A stretch of 64,000 bases of DNA from Teretinema zuelzerae (GCF_021021555.1 NZ_JAINWA010000001.1:372001-436000), one strand, 5' to 3'; counted from the stretch's first letter, positions 1 through 8,214 are shown. Translations and numbers: made by a program. The notes: a model not told the origin generated them from the sequence alone.

Positions 1-1
1 G

Positions 2-1543
2 CACAAAACCTTCGACCAATTCCCGGATAAGGTCGCGATTCAGCTCAACGACACGCACCCGGCCATCGCTATCGCCGAACTGATGCGCATCCTCGTCGAC
101 ATCGAACGGCTCGACTGGGACGCGGCCTGGAACATCACCGTGCAGACGTTCGGCTATACGAACCACACCATCCTGCCGGAAGCCCTGGAAAAGTGGTCGG
201 TAGGCCTGCTCGGCCGCGTGCTCCCCCGCCATCTGGAAATAATCTACGAAATCAACAGCCGCTTTCTCGACGGCGTGAGGGAACGCTATCCGGCGGACCC
301 TGATCTGTGGCGGGATCTTTCCATCATCGAAGAAGGCGAAGACAAGAAGATCCGCATGGCGAACCTTGCGATAGTCGGCAGCCATTCGCTCAACGGAGTG
401 GCGGCCCTCCATACGGAAATTCTCAAAAAATCGGTCTTTCCGGGCTTCTATCGCCTCTGGCCTGAAAAGTTCAACAATAAAACGAACGGAGTTACGCAGC
501 GCCGATGGCTGAAGCTCTGCAACCCGGAACTCTCGGCCCTCATCTCCTCGAAAATCGGAGAAGGATGGATCACGAATCTGGGAGAACTGCGCAAACTCGA
601 GCCGTTCGCAGAAGATTCCGGTTTCAGGAACGAGTGGGCGCAGGTAAAGAAAAAGAAAAAAGAGCAGCTTGCGGCCTATATTCTGAGCAGGAATAATATC
701 GAGGTGAATCCGGAGTCCCTCTTCGACATTCAGGTTAAGCGCCTCCATGAATACAAACGCCAATTGCTGAACGCCCTCCATGTCGTCACCCTCTATAACC
801 GGATAATCGACAATCCCGCGGCAGACCATGTGCCCAGAACTGTTATTTTCGCCGGCAAGGCGGCGCCCGGCTACTGGATGGCCAAGCTCATCATCAAGCT
901 CATCACCTCCATCGCGGACAAGGTCAATTCAGACCCGCGCGTGGGAGACCTTCTGAAAGTCGTGTTCCTCAGGAATTACGCGGTTTCCAACGCAGAAAAA
1001 ATCATTCCAGCCGCGAACCTTTCCGAGCAGATTTCAACCGCGGGAACCGAGGCGTCCGGAACGGGAAACATGAAATTCGCACTGAACGGAGCCCTCACCA
1101 TCGGCACCCTGGACGGAGCGAACATCGAGATCCTCGAGGAAGTCGGTAAAGACAACATCTTCATTTTCGGCCTCGATTCCACGGGAGTTTCGGCCCTCAA
1201 ATCAAAGGGATACGATCCGTACTACTACTACAATAAAAACCGCGAACTGTACCGGATACTCAACCAGATACGGCAGGGATTTTTTTCGCCCGACCAGGTC
1301 GACCGCTTCGCTCCCCTTGCCGACGCGCTGCTGTCGAACGGTGACACGTATATGCTCCTTGCCGACTACGACTCGTACATCGCCTGCCAGGACCGGGCAG
1401 CGAAGCTGTGGAAGGATCAGGACGCATGGAACAAAAGTTCTATTCTCAACACGGCCCGAATGGGAAAGTTCTCTACCGATAGAACGATTGCGGAATACGC
1501 GAAGGATATCTGGAAGGTGCATCCGGTGCACATCGATTTTTAA
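2..1543 (+). CDS. glgP: Glycogen/starch phosphorylase, C-terminal part (5' end outside window)
   Basis: The reading frame is open from base 2, so the gene starts upstream of the window; about 513 C-terminal residues are present. Family role: PLP-dependent phosphorolysis of alpha-1,4-glucan ends to glucose-1-phosphate in the cytoplasm. Seen here: the NDTHP substrate-site motif at bases 50-64 and the PLP-lysine motif EASGTGNMKFALNG around 1048-1090, whose Lys would hold the cofactor. The frame ends with TAA at 1543, just before the inverted repeat around tRNA-Gly. No terminator other than that repeat is visible. Glycogen use fits the sugar catabolism elsewhere in the window. Identity is secure; the upstream start cannot be judged. 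Confidence 0.96.
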   Translation, partial: HKTFDQFPDKVAIQLNDTHPAIAIAELMRILVDIERLDWDAAWNITVQTFGYTNHTILPEALEKWSVGLLGRVLPRHLEIIYEINSRFLDGVRERYPADPDLWRDLSIIEEGEDKKIRMANLAIVGSHSLNGVAALHTEILKKSVFPGFYRLWPEKFNNKTNGVTQRRWLKLCNPELSALISSKIGEGWITNLGELRKLEPFAEDSGFRNEWAQVKKKKKEQLAAYILSRNNIEVNPESLFDIQVKRLHEYKRQLLNALHVVTLYNRIIDNPAADHVPRTVIFAGKAAPGYWMAKLIIKLITSIADKVNSDPRVGDLLKVVFLRNYAVSNAEKIIPAANLSEQISTAGTEASGTGNMKFALNGALTIGTLDGANIEILEEVGKDNIFIFGLDSTGVSALKSKGYDPYYYYNKNRELYRILNQIRQGFFSPDQVDRFAPLADALLSNGDTYMLLADYDSYIACQDRAAKLWKDQDAWNKSSILNTARMGKFSTDRTIAEYAKDIWKVHPVHIDF

Positions 1544-1551
1544 AATACAAA

Positions 1552-1642
1552 ACGCGCCGCAGCGGATGAAGGGAGTCGAACCCTCGTCACGAGCTTGGGA
1601 AGCTCGGGTAATAGCCGTTATACGACATCCGCTGCGGCGCGT
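1552..1642. repeat. 17-bp perfect inverted repeat enclosing tRNA-Gly
   Basis: Bases 1552-1568 and 1626-1642 are exact reverse complements. Seven pairs are the tRNA acceptor stem; the other ten lie in the 5' leader, the discriminator position and the 3' trailer. On the tRNA strand the right arm is followed by TTTTGTATTTT, so leader plus tRNA plus trailer also resembles a giant rho-independent terminator. Confidence 0.9.
1561..1632 (-). tRNA. tRNA-Gly(CCC)
   Basis: Read on the minus strand the sequence folds as a cloverleaf: acceptor GCGGATG/CATCCGC, a D arm, an anticodon stem CGAGC/GCTCG closing the loop TTCCCAA (anticodon CCC), and a T arm with GGTTCGACTCC. The discriminator base is U73, as expected for glycine. 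CCA is not encoded; the next bases are GCG. Unusually, the acceptor stem continues outward for nine more perfect pairs beyond the U73/-1 pair (see the repeat entry). A TTGACA-17-CAGAAT promoter sits just upstream on the same strand. Confidence 0.95.
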
Positions 1643-1653
1643 CTTGCACGTTT

Positions 1654-1682
1654 ATTCTGCGCCAAAGAAATTCTTTTGTCAA
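1654..1682 (-). promoter_or_regulatory. Sigma-70 promoter of tRNA-Gly
   Basis: On the minus strand: TTGACA (1682-1677), a 17-base spacer, then CAGAAT (1659-1654). The -10 box ends about 21 bases before the mature tRNA 5' end, leaving a leader that contains the left arm of the inverted repeat. Confidence 0.7.
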
Positions 1683-1688
1683 CGCTCT

Positions 1689-1716
1689 TGTTCCTGAACC
1701 CGCGCCGGGGTATAGT
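1689..1716 (+). promoter_or_regulatory. Putative birA promoter, near-leaderless
   Basis: TTGTTC, 16 bases, TATAGT. The -10 box ends seven bases before the ATG at 1724, so transcription should begin at or next to the start codon; no Shine-Dalgarno sequence is present. Confidence 0.5.
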
Positions 1717-1723
1717 AGCGTCC

Positions 1724-2554
1724 ATGACGCCATCCCACGAATCGCACGCCGCCGCGGCATACGACCGCATGGAGGATTCCCGCGCGTTCGGCGCTCCGGT
1801 CTACCACATCGCGGAAACCGGCAGCACCATGCAGGACGCCCGCTTTTTTTCCGCTCAAGGCGCTCCCGACGGAACCGCGGTATACGCCGACTTTCAGAGA
1901 TCGGGCAGGGGAAGAATCGAAGGAAGGGTCTGGGATGGTGAAACAGGAAAGGATCTGCTGTGCACGGTAATGCTCAAGCGGCAGCCCCCTCCGGGATTCA
2001 CGCTCAGGGTAGGCCTCGCGGTTTCCCGCGTTTTTGAACGATATCTCTCTGGTTCCTGCTGCACGCAGATCAAATGGCCAAACGACGTTCTCGCCGACGG
2101 AAAAAAACTTGCCGGCATTTTATGCGAATCGGACGGCGAATATCTCTATATCGGTACCGGCTTCAATATCGGGAGAACCTCGTTCTCCGAAGAATTGGCG
2201 CGGAAAGCCTCGTCTCTCGCTCTTCTCCTCCGGGATACCGGAACCGGGGAAGCCGTGCGATCCCCGCAAACCGCTTCGTTTCCGCAGCTCCCGTCGATCA
2301 GGGAAGTCCTTGAAACCTGGCTAGAAGAACTGCGCCTCGTTCTTGAGGACGAAGAATGGAACCGCGGAGTGACGGAGCGGCTCTACCGCAAAAACGAAAC
2401 GCTCAGGTTCCTGAACGGGGATCCTGAAAGAAACGAATATATAGAAGGAATTCTCGTCGGCATCGGACCGTCCGGAGAGCTGTTGGTGCGAGAGTCCGGC
2501 TCGGAAGAAAGCACTCCCCCGCGCAGGCTCTTTTCAGGAGAGATTCCCTACTGA
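1724..2554 (+). CDS. birA: Biotin--[acetyl-CoA-carboxylase] ligase
   Basis: Attaches biotin to the carrier domain of biotin-dependent carboxylases, by way of biotinyl-AMP, in the cytoplasm. Seen: a GRGR motif in the stretch SGRGRIEGRVW near residue 65 and KWPNDV near residue 115, both hallmarks of the catalytic domain. About 276 residues with no N-terminal helix-turn-helix, so a monofunctional (group I) ligase that is unlikely to repress transcription. The ATG at 1724 is chosen because longer in-frame starts lie inside tRNA-Gly and because a TATAGT box ends seven bases before it. ATG at 1769 is an alternative without a ribosome site. Confidence 0.93.
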   Translation: MTPSHESHAAAAYDRMEDSRAFGAPVYHIAETGSTMQDARFFSAQGAPDGTAVYADFQRSGRGRIEGRVWDGETGKDLLCTVMLKRQPPPGFTLRVGLAVSRVFERYLSGSCCTQIKWPNDVLADGKKLAGILCESDGEYLYIGTGFNIGRTSFSEELARKASSLALLLRDTGTGEAVRSPQTASFPQLPSIREVLETWLEELRLVLEDEEWNRGVTERLYRKNETLRFLNGDPERNEYIEGILVGIGPSGELLVRESGSEESTPPRRLFSGEIPY

Positions 2555-2613
2555 TCCGAACCGAATGAACCCCCTTGAACCTTTTCTTCCCTCCGCTATA
2601 TTATGTATCCACT

Positions 2614-3891
2614 ATGTTGGATTATCGTTTTATCAAGGAAAACCTTGAAGCCGTTAAGGCGAATATCGCGGCGCGCCACATGAAGGCCGACGCCGATGCC
2701 GTTGTTACATTGTTTGACAGGCGGACCGCGCTCGTCACTTCGCTACAGAGCCTTCAAACCCGGCGCAACGACAACGCGAAAGCCATGAAGGGCAAGCTTT
2801 CCGACGACGAACGCAAGGCGCTCATCGAAGAAGGCAAGTCGATCAAGGACGAAATCGCCGCGGCGGAAGCCGAGCTCGCATCAGCGGAAAAGGAACTTGA
2901 AAACGCCGCCCGGCAAATCCCGAACATGGCCCACCCCGACGCTCCCGTCGGCAAGGAAGACAAGGATAACACGGAAGTAAAGCGGGTCGGAACGCCGACC
3001 GCCTTCTCCTTCGAAGCGAAAGACCATGTACAGCTCGGCGAGGAATTGGATCTCATCGACTTCGAGGCCGGAACCAAGGTCTCGGGCGTTAAATTCTATT
3101 ATCTGAAAAACGAAGCCGTTTTCCTCGAACAGGCTCTCATCATGTACGCCATGAATCTCCTGCGCAAACACGGCTTTACGCCCTTCATCACCCCGGACGT
3201 CGCCAAGGAAGAAATCCTCTACGGCATCGGGTTCAATCCCCGCGGAAACGAATCGAACGTATACAATATCGAAGAAGAAGGCACCTGTTTGGTGGCTACC
3301 GCGGAAATCACCCTCGGCGGCTACCATAAGGACGAAATTCTTCCCAAAGAAAAGCTGCCGCTCTTTTACTGCGGCCTGTCCCATTGCTTCAGGCGCGAGG
3401 CCGGCGCCGCCGGACAGTTCTCCAAGGGACTGTACCGCGTTCACCAGTTCAACAAGCTGGAAATGTTCGTGTACTGCCTTCCCGAAGAATCCGACGCCAT
3501 TCATCAAAAGCTCCGCGAAATCGAAGAAGAAATCTTCGCAGGGCTCGGCATTCCCTTCCGCGTCGTGGACACCTGCACCGGAGACCTCGGTGCCCCCGCG
3601 TACCGCAAGTGGGATCTTGAAGCCTGGATGCCCGGAAGAAACGGCGGAGACTGGGGAGAAGTCACCTCGACCAGCAACTGCACCGATTTCCAGGCGAGAA
3701 GACTCAACGTTCGCTACAAGGACGACGACGGTAAAAACAAGTTCGTGCACATGCTGAACGGAACCGCAATCGCCCTTTCCCGCGCGATGATCGCCGTCAT
3801 CGAAAACGGACAACAGGCCGACGGCTCAATCAAAATACCCGCGGCCCTGGTTCCCTTCTGCGGATTCGACGTCATCAAACCGAAAAAATAA
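2614..3891 (+). CDS. serS: Seryl-tRNA synthetase
   Basis: Charges tRNA-Ser (and tRNA-Sec where present) with serine. About 425 residues, normal length. The N-terminus MLDYRFIKENLEAVKANI is typical; residues ~30-105 form the charged coiled-coil arm that grips the tRNA; class II motif 2 is seen as FRREAGAAGQ and motif 3 as NGTAIALSRAM. The start at 2614 matches the family N-terminus; an in-frame ATG 13 codons earlier would add a non-conserved tail. TATATT at 2597-2602 ends 11 bases before the start and there is no Shine-Dalgarno sequence. A strong terminator follows. Confidence 0.97.
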   Translation: MLDYRFIKENLEAVKANIAARHMKADADAVVTLFDRRTALVTSLQSLQTRRNDNAKAMKGKLSDDERKALIEEGKSIKDEIAAAEAELASAEKELENAARQIPNMAHPDAPVGKEDKDNTEVKRVGTPTAFSFEAKDHVQLGEELDLIDFEAGTKVSGVKFYYLKNEAVFLEQALIMYAMNLLRKHGFTPFITPDVAKEEILYGIGFNPRGNESNVYNIEEEGTCLVATAEITLGGYHKDEILPKEKLPLFYCGLSHCFRREAGAAGQFSKGLYRVHQFNKLEMFVYCLPEESDAIHQKLREIEEEIFAGLGIPFRVVDTCTGDLGAPAYRKWDLEAWMPGRNGGDWGEVTSTSNCTDFQARRLNVRYKDDDGKNKFVHMLNGTAIALSRAMIAVIENGQQADGSIKIPAALVPFCGFDVIKPKK

Positions 3892-3932
3892 TCCTGTCCC
3901 CCGCGGCAAACGCTTCGCGGCGGAATAAACAG

Positions 3933-3960
3933 AAAAAGCCGGCTCGCGCCGGCTTTTTTT
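3933..3960 (+). terminator. Rho-independent terminator after serS, probably bidirectional
   Basis: AAAAAGCCGGC, loop TCGC, GCCGGCTTTTTTT. It lies between convergent serS and the minus-strand gene ending at 4004, and the A-run on the left gives a T-run on the other strand. Confidence 0.92.
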
Positions 3961-4003
3961 ATATATCGCTCGTGATTGTCTTACAGTGCGAGTCTCTACC
4001 CGA

Positions 4004-4630
4004 TCAGGAAATCTGGCTGAACTGGCCGGCTATGTCGGCTCGCCATTCAGCCTTCGTTTCGCGCTTCTCCCATTCGATAGTCCGCACAATCTTGAATTTC
4101 CGCAGGTCCGAAGGCGTTTCGAATACCATGACGGCGAAGCGTCCCTGGCCGATGTACACAATTTTTTCTTCGGGCTTGATGTTTTCAGCCCCTTGAAGAA
4201 ATTCGATGGCGCAATCAAAGTGGATAGGAGAGCCTGATTCGCGGTCGGCCAGCGCCGACGTCACGTCCTGAATCGGCTGGCCGCAGCGGGCGCACTGCGG
4301 CGTCGGAAGAACAGGCAGCGGAATGATCTCTTCCCTCCGCTCGCGCCGCAGTTCGCGGCCTCCGTTCTGCGGTGAACGCTGCCGGGAAGATCCGCCTGAA
4401 TCGCGCTGCCCCGGGGACTGCTTCTGCCTGCCCGAGTTTCGCTGCGGTTCTCTTGATCCTGCGCTGTACGGCGATCCCTGGTTTTTCGCAGTCCCGACCT
4501 GGGAAGAATTTCCCCTTCCATCGCCGGTTTTATTTGCGGACGACCGTTCCTCGCCCTGGCGGGATGATCTCCCCCGCCCTCTTCTATTATGACGATCCCG
4601 TCGCCGGTTTCCTTCAGATACGTCGCTCAT
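4004..4630 (-). CDS. Hypothetical protein: disordered Arg/Gly/Ser-rich N-terminus and Cys-pair C-terminal domain
   Basis: 208 residues. The first ~105 are low-complexity and very basic (R, G, S, Q, N), likely disordered and possibly nucleic-acid binding. The C-terminal ~95 residues look folded and contain CARCGQP and, some 35 residues on, HFDC, which could form a zinc site. It is the last gene of the minus operon and overlaps the 51-residue ORF by 17 bases. A similar protein downstream of the YraN gene is, as I recall, usual in treponemes. Function unknown. Confidence 0.8.
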   Translation of the reverse strand: MSDVSEGNRRRDRHNRRGRGRSSRQGEERSSANKTGDGRGNSSQVGTAKNQGSPYSAGSREPQRNSGRQKQSPGQRDSGGSSRQRSPQNGGRELRRERREEIIPLPVLPTPQCARCGQPIQDVTSALADRESGSPIHFDCAIEFLQGAENIKPEEKIVYIGQGRFAVMVFETPSDLRKFKIVRTIEWEKRETKAEWRADIAGQFSQIS

Positions 4631-4769
4631 GCATAGTGTCCTTCACCTCTAGAATACGATCGCTCAACACAAGAGCAATCCGCTGAATCGCTCCCTGAAC
4701 ATACCCATTGTCCTTGATCTTCTCTTTCAGTTCAAGAATTCTCGGGTCGGTAATAATCTGTTTTGTCAT
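4614..4769 (-). CDS. Small hypothetical protein, 51 residues
   Basis: A short frame starts with ATG at 4769, overlapping the stop of yraN as TGATG, and ends with TGA at 4614 inside the next gene. It begins MTKQIITDPRILELKEKI, continues as an amphipathic helix-rich peptide and ends MHERRI. Both overlaps suggest translational coupling, and the gene would otherwise leave an unexplained 138-base gap in an operon that has almost none. No family recognised. Confidence 0.65.
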   Translation of the reverse strand: MTKQIITDPRILELKEKIKDNGYVQGAIQRIALVLSDRILEVKDTMHERRI

Positions 4770-5152
4770 CAGTCATGCTCCGAAAAGGCATCTTTGAGGT
4801 GTTCAATCCGCAACTCAGCGTCTTTCAGGGGATCCGAAGATACCAGAATCACATCGAATTGAATGTACATACCCTTATATTGTCGATGCAGGCTCAGGAA
4901 ATATTTAGCCGTTTCAATCATTCTGAGCCGTTTCTTCGGACCGATGACGATATCCAGATCGGCCGCTGCTCCTCGAGGCCACGTTTTGACCTCAATAAAG
5001 TACAGCGTATCAGCGTCGCCGCTGATTATATCAATTTCTCCGCGCCGTGTCCTCCAGTTTCGATGATGAATCGTCTGGCCGAGGGTTTCAAGATAGCGGG
5101 AAACGGCTTCCTCTCCCGCCATTCCCGTATCCCGCGCGCGGTAGCCGCTCAT
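4769..5152 (-). CDS. YraN/UPF0102 family endonuclease-like protein
   Basis: 127 residues. Seen: GEEAVSRYLETLG near the N-terminus and the PD-(D/E)XK-like core GEIDIIS...YFIEVKTW around residues 38-58, the signature of UPF0102 proteins related to Holliday-junction resolvases. The cellular role is not settled. Its start overlaps the stop of the HD-GYP gene by four bases (ATGA), and its stop overlaps the start of the 51-residue ORF. The same order (HD-GYP then YraN) is known in treponemes. Confidence 0.9.
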   Translation of the reverse strand: MSGYRARDTGMAGEEAVSRYLETLGQTIHHRNWRTRRGEIDIISGDADTLYFIEVKTWPRGAAADLDIVIGPKKRLRMIETAKYFLSLHRQYKGMYIQFDVILVSSDPLKDAELRIEHLKDAFSEHD

Positions 5153-6534
5153 TGAAACTTGCGGTACTCCGCAGGGTCGATGGCGCGCGCAATGAACAGA
5201 TTACGATTCTCCATGAGATTGACGATCTCGCCCTCGTTTTGCGTATACGGCTTCGCGAATTCATCGATCAACACCCGAATTTTCGGCCGCAGGGGGGCTT
5301 CCTTGTGGCTGTCGATGACCCGCGCGATTACCGAATTGTTCATGAGAACGATCGAGCCGATCGGATATATTCCGATGCTCTGAATCATCGCCTTAATGAT
5401 GTCCGGATCGAACCTGCGGGCGTTATCCGCCAATAAATTCTTCATCGCCTGATAACCGACCATCGCGTCGCGCCAGGTTTTCGGCGAAACCATCGCCTCG
5501 AAGGCGTCCGCGACGGAAATAATCCGTGCGCCGATATCTATCGCCGCGCCTGCTATCCGTCCGGGATATCCTTCTCCGTCCCAGCGTTCATGGTGCTGAA
5601 CCGCCGCCCTGCCGACCTCGTCGGCGTACAGCAGCTCGTTGACGATCATCTTGTATCCGTAAAAGGTATGGGACCGCATAGCCTGCGTCTCGGCCTCGTC
5701 AAGCTTCCCCTCTTTGCTTACAATGTTTTCAGGAACCTTGATCATTCCGACGTCGTGAAGCAGAGCCGCCGTCGCGATCTGCAACAGCCTATGGCGCGGA
5801 AGGCCCAGGTGCTCCCCGATGATGATCGATAAAATTGCGATGTTGACCGAGCTTTTCGCCATCCGGCTTTCTTCTACGTCTCCGCCTAAAATAAAGCCCA
5901 GGATTTCGCTTCTATCGGAAACAACCAAATTAAACAGATCCGATACAATTTTGTCGATTGAACGGGTGCGGATTTCGCTCTTGGACCGGAGATCTTCGAA
6001 CACCGCATCCAGAGAGGAGATCAGAGCCGTATACCTTGAATACAGGGCGTCGTTCGCAAGCACCGAAGGAAGCTTCAAAATCTGTTCGCTCGTATACTCC
6101 AGCCGGTCGAGCTCGGGCTTTTCAACCGAGGAGGCGGGTTTCTGAACCGCGACAGGGGCTTTCTGCATCGAAACAGGCGTTTTCTGAGCCGCAGCGGGAG
6201 CGGGGTTCTCGGTTCGACGGGCGGCGACAGGCGCAGACTGCACTACTGCGCCGCCCGATCGCATCTCGTCTTCTTCATCGAGATCCTCAAGCTCTTCAAG
6301 CTCGTCGAGCTCAGTCGGTTCATCGATCATTTCCCCGGAAGAATCGGCCGAATCCGGCAAAACTTCTCCGGCTGTCAACACATACGAAATTTTCCATCGA
6401 TCCAGGGCGTCGAGCTCCCGTTTCTTGATCGGGACACCCTTGCTCGCAAGCATGTTTTCCCCATCGTCGAAGAAAACAGGGGCGGAAAACCTCATTCCCT
6501 CTTCCAAATCATGGCGCATTACTTTTTTCAACAT
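5149..6534 (-). CDS. HD-GYP domain cyclic-di-GMP phosphodiesterase-like protein
   Basis: About 461 residues. A ~70-residue N-terminal domain is followed by an acidic and then a Pro/Ala/Val-rich linker (residues ~75-145), a helical region, and an HD-GYP domain: LLHDVGMIKVP near residue 260, HHERWDGEGYPGRI near 315 and SVADAFEAM near 340. The metal-binding HD pair and the GYP signature are intact, so c-di-GMP hydrolysis is plausible. The ATG at 6534 is preferred over TTG at 6540. The C-terminal ~80 residues resemble the tail of the second HD-GYP protein at 47791, so the two are probably paralogues. Confidence 0.9.
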   Translation of the reverse strand: MLKKVMRHDLEEGMRFSAPVFFDDGENMLASKGVPIKKRELDALDRWKISYVLTAGEVLPDSADSSGEMIDEPTELDELEELEDLDEEDEMRSGGAVVQSAPVAARRTENPAPAAAQKTPVSMQKAPVAVQKPASSVEKPELDRLEYTSEQILKLPSVLANDALYSRYTALISSLDAVFEDLRSKSEIRTRSIDKIVSDLFNLVVSDRSEILGFILGGDVEESRMAKSSVNIAILSIIIGEHLGLPRHRLLQIATAALLHDVGMIKVPENIVSKEGKLDEAETQAMRSHTFYGYKMIVNELLYADEVGRAAVQHHERWDGEGYPGRIAGAAIDIGARIISVADAFEAMVSPKTWRDAMVGYQAMKNLLADNARRFDPDIIKAMIQSIGIYPIGSIVLMNNSVIARVIDSHKEAPLRPKIRVLIDEFAKPYTQNEGEIVNLMENRNLFIARAIDPAEYRKFQ

Positions 6535-6558
6535 ACTCAACCTCGTTCGCTTACTTTA

Positions 6559-6831
6559 TTAAAACCATCTGCTTTGAATCGCTTCGTCAAGAAAAGAAAA
6601 TACGGCCGCTATCGCCTGCCAGCATTCCTCCGGAACGCAGGAACCGATCTCGCGCGTCGAAAGAAACTGCGCAAGTTCGGAGTCCTCAACCAGGGGAATG
6701 GAATACTCGCGCGCAAGGGCGATGATGTCGTCGGCGCGCAGGCGAGTTCCAGAGGCCAGAATCAACGGAGCCGGAAGAGACCGGTCCCACCGCAGAGCTA
6801 CAGCCAAGGAGTCGTCATCCGCAGTATTCAT
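6559..6831 (-). CDS. FlhB C-terminal-domain-like protein (YlqH/FlhX type)
   Basis: 90 residues. It matches the cytoplasmic domain of FlhB/EscU export-switch proteins without the membrane part: SLAVALRWD, then a helix, PLVEDSELAQFL, and a terminal helix. Standard FlhB has the self-cleavage motif NPTH just before the first strand; here that position reads ADDDS, so cleavage is not expected. It overlaps the upstream FliK-like gene by four bases. Stand-alone copies next to the rplS cluster are known in several bacteria; a part in the flagellar export substrate switch is inferred, not shown. Confidence 0.85.
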   Translation of the reverse strand: MNTADDDSLAVALRWDRSLPAPLILASGTRLRADDIIALAREYSIPLVEDSELAQFLSTREIGSCVPEECWQAIAAVFSFLDEAIQSRWF

Positions 6832-7718
6832 ATATACACATCCACTCCGTCAGGCGCTGTTAATCCGGCGCTGTTATCGTACACGATATCGGCAATGCCG
6901 ACAGCGTTCAGCAGCCGTTTTAAATATACTACACATTTATCAGAATCGACAGATGAAAGAACCGGATCGGACGAAACAGAGCAGCATTTTGAATCGAATC
7001 TGAAGGCCCAGGAATAATCGAGCACCTTACATATTACGGCATACTCGAGCGTTTTTTTTAGCTCAGCGTCAATCAAAAAACGAAAAGAGCCCTTCACCGG
7101 TATCGACTCCGCAGGGCTTTTTTTCAGGCGATATTCGAACGGAAGCAGAATCCAGTGATTCGCAGCGCTCCTTTTCCGGTTGAAAAACTCCAGAAAGATA
7201 GAATCCTTTTCATCGGCGGATCCCTGAAACCCGGCAAGAATGATAGCGATCAGCCGCTCGTCGAGAGGAATATCCTTTCCGTCTAGAAGCATCGCGGCTT
7301 CTGCGGCTTCCTTCGCCTGATCGGGATGTTTTGCGGCTATCTTCAGGTAAGACCGCATGCGGTCAGGATCGAGCCGCATGCCGGAGCGCGTCATGAGAGA
7401 GATAAGATGCGTTGACAGCTGATCGTTCGGGATGCCGGGCAATACAGGGCGGAACGTTTCGGTTTTAGAGTGAAGAGGGGTAAGAAACGCTTTCCCTGAA
7501 CGCATCGAAACAAGAGCCTTAAACGCGGTTCCCGGTTCGGAGATCGCGCCGGGAAGCGAAGACGCCGTTACCAGACGCGAACCCAGTTTGATCAGCACCG
7601 TTCCGTTCTTCTCCCGGCCGATAATCGTAACGGAAACCTCGGAGCCGTCTTTGAGCGCAAGATTCGATGATTTAGGATCGGCGGGTACGGAAAAGCCGAA
7701 AGAAGACACCTTATGCAT
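6828..7718 (-). CDS. Hypothetical protein, possibly FliK-like (YlqG position)
   Basis: 296 residues, no signal peptide or membrane segment. An N-terminal beta-rich part (VSVTIIGREKNGTVLIKLG) is followed by a helical middle and a C-terminal domain with WILLPFEYRLKK and FRFLIDAELKKTLE, resembling the C-terminal core of hook-length-control proteins. The position directly before an FlhB-like domain protein and after rplS parallels ylqG-ylqH of Bacillus. The start is at a terminator edge: TATTAT at 7729-7724 ends only five bases before the ATG. Family placement is tentative. Confidence 0.72.
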   Translation of the reverse strand: MHKVSSFGFSVPADPKSSNLALKDGSEVSVTIIGREKNGTVLIKLGSRLVTASSLPGAISEPGTAFKALVSMRSGKAFLTPLHSKTETFRPVLPGIPNDQLSTHLISLMTRSGMRLDPDRMRSYLKIAAKHPDQAKEAAEAAMLLDGKDIPLDERLIAIILAGFQGSADEKDSIFLEFFNRKRSAANHWILLPFEYRLKKSPAESIPVKGSFRFLIDAELKKTLEYAVICKVLDYSWAFRFDSKCCSVSSDPVLSSVDSDKCVVYLKRLLNAVGIADIVYDNSAGLTAPDGVDVYI

Positions 7719-7726
7719 AGGAGATA

Positions 7727-7755
7727 ATAAAAAAGCCGAACCCAGAGGTCCGGCT
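7727..7755 (-). terminator. Terminator between rplS and the FliK-like gene
   Basis: On the minus strand: AGCCG-G-ACC, loop, GGT-T-CGGCT and a run of six T. It ends the rpsP-rplS transcript; the T-run overlaps the putative -10 box of the next gene. Confidence 0.8.
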
Positions 7756-7845
7756 CATGATGCTGAAATTAAGCATGAAATCCGCGACGAAAACGGAAGA
7801 CAATGATCCGTATGCCTCATCGCGGGTATCAAAGAAATCGGACAA

Positions 7846-8214
7846 TCAAGCCTCGGTGTGTTTCTTAACAATGAGGGTTTTGATCTTTGCAGCCTTACCG
7901 ATCTTCTCGCGGATGTAGTACAGCTTCGCGCGGCGTACTTTACCGGGGCGAACAAGTTCGATATCGGCGATGCGCGGCGAATGAAGGGGGAACACCCGTT
8001 CGACTCCGACGCCGTAGGAATTCTTGCGCACGGTAAAGGTCTTGCCGATGCCGGAATTCTTGAAACAGATTACGAGGCCTTCGTACAGCTGAATGCGCTC
8101 GGTCTTTCCTTCGACGATCTTAAAGTGAACCTTGACGGTGTCGCCGACTTTAAATGCGGGTACTTCAGCCTTTTTCTGGCTTTCTTCGATCGTTCGGATC
8201 AGATCCATTCCCAT
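7846..8214 (-). CDS. rplS: 50S ribosomal protein L19
   Basis: 122 residues. Typical sequence: [14 protein letters not shown], the family signature region [19 protein letters not shown] and the basic tail [13 protein letters not shown]19 sits at the 30S-50S interface. The start at 8214 is set by AAGGAG seven bases upstream, inside the end of trmD, so the two genes overlap by 50 bases, an unusually long overlap for this conserved pair. Last gene of the operon before a terminator. Confidence 0.97.
   Translation of the reverse strand: MGMDLIRTIEESQKKAEVPAFKVGDTVKVHFKIVEGKTERIQLYEGLVICFKNSGIGKTFTVRKNSYGVGVERVFPLHSPRIADIELVRPGKVRRAKLYYIREKIGKAAKIKTLIVKKHTEA

Noticed and set aside
1595-1723. Upstream extension of the birA reading frame
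   Set aside because: It runs through the tRNA-Gly gene and its promoter, and the extra residues do not resemble BirA.
2881-3813. Long minus-strand open frame (310 codons) opposite serS
   Set aside because: Antisense to a well-conserved gene, no ribosome site, composition of a codon-bias shadow.
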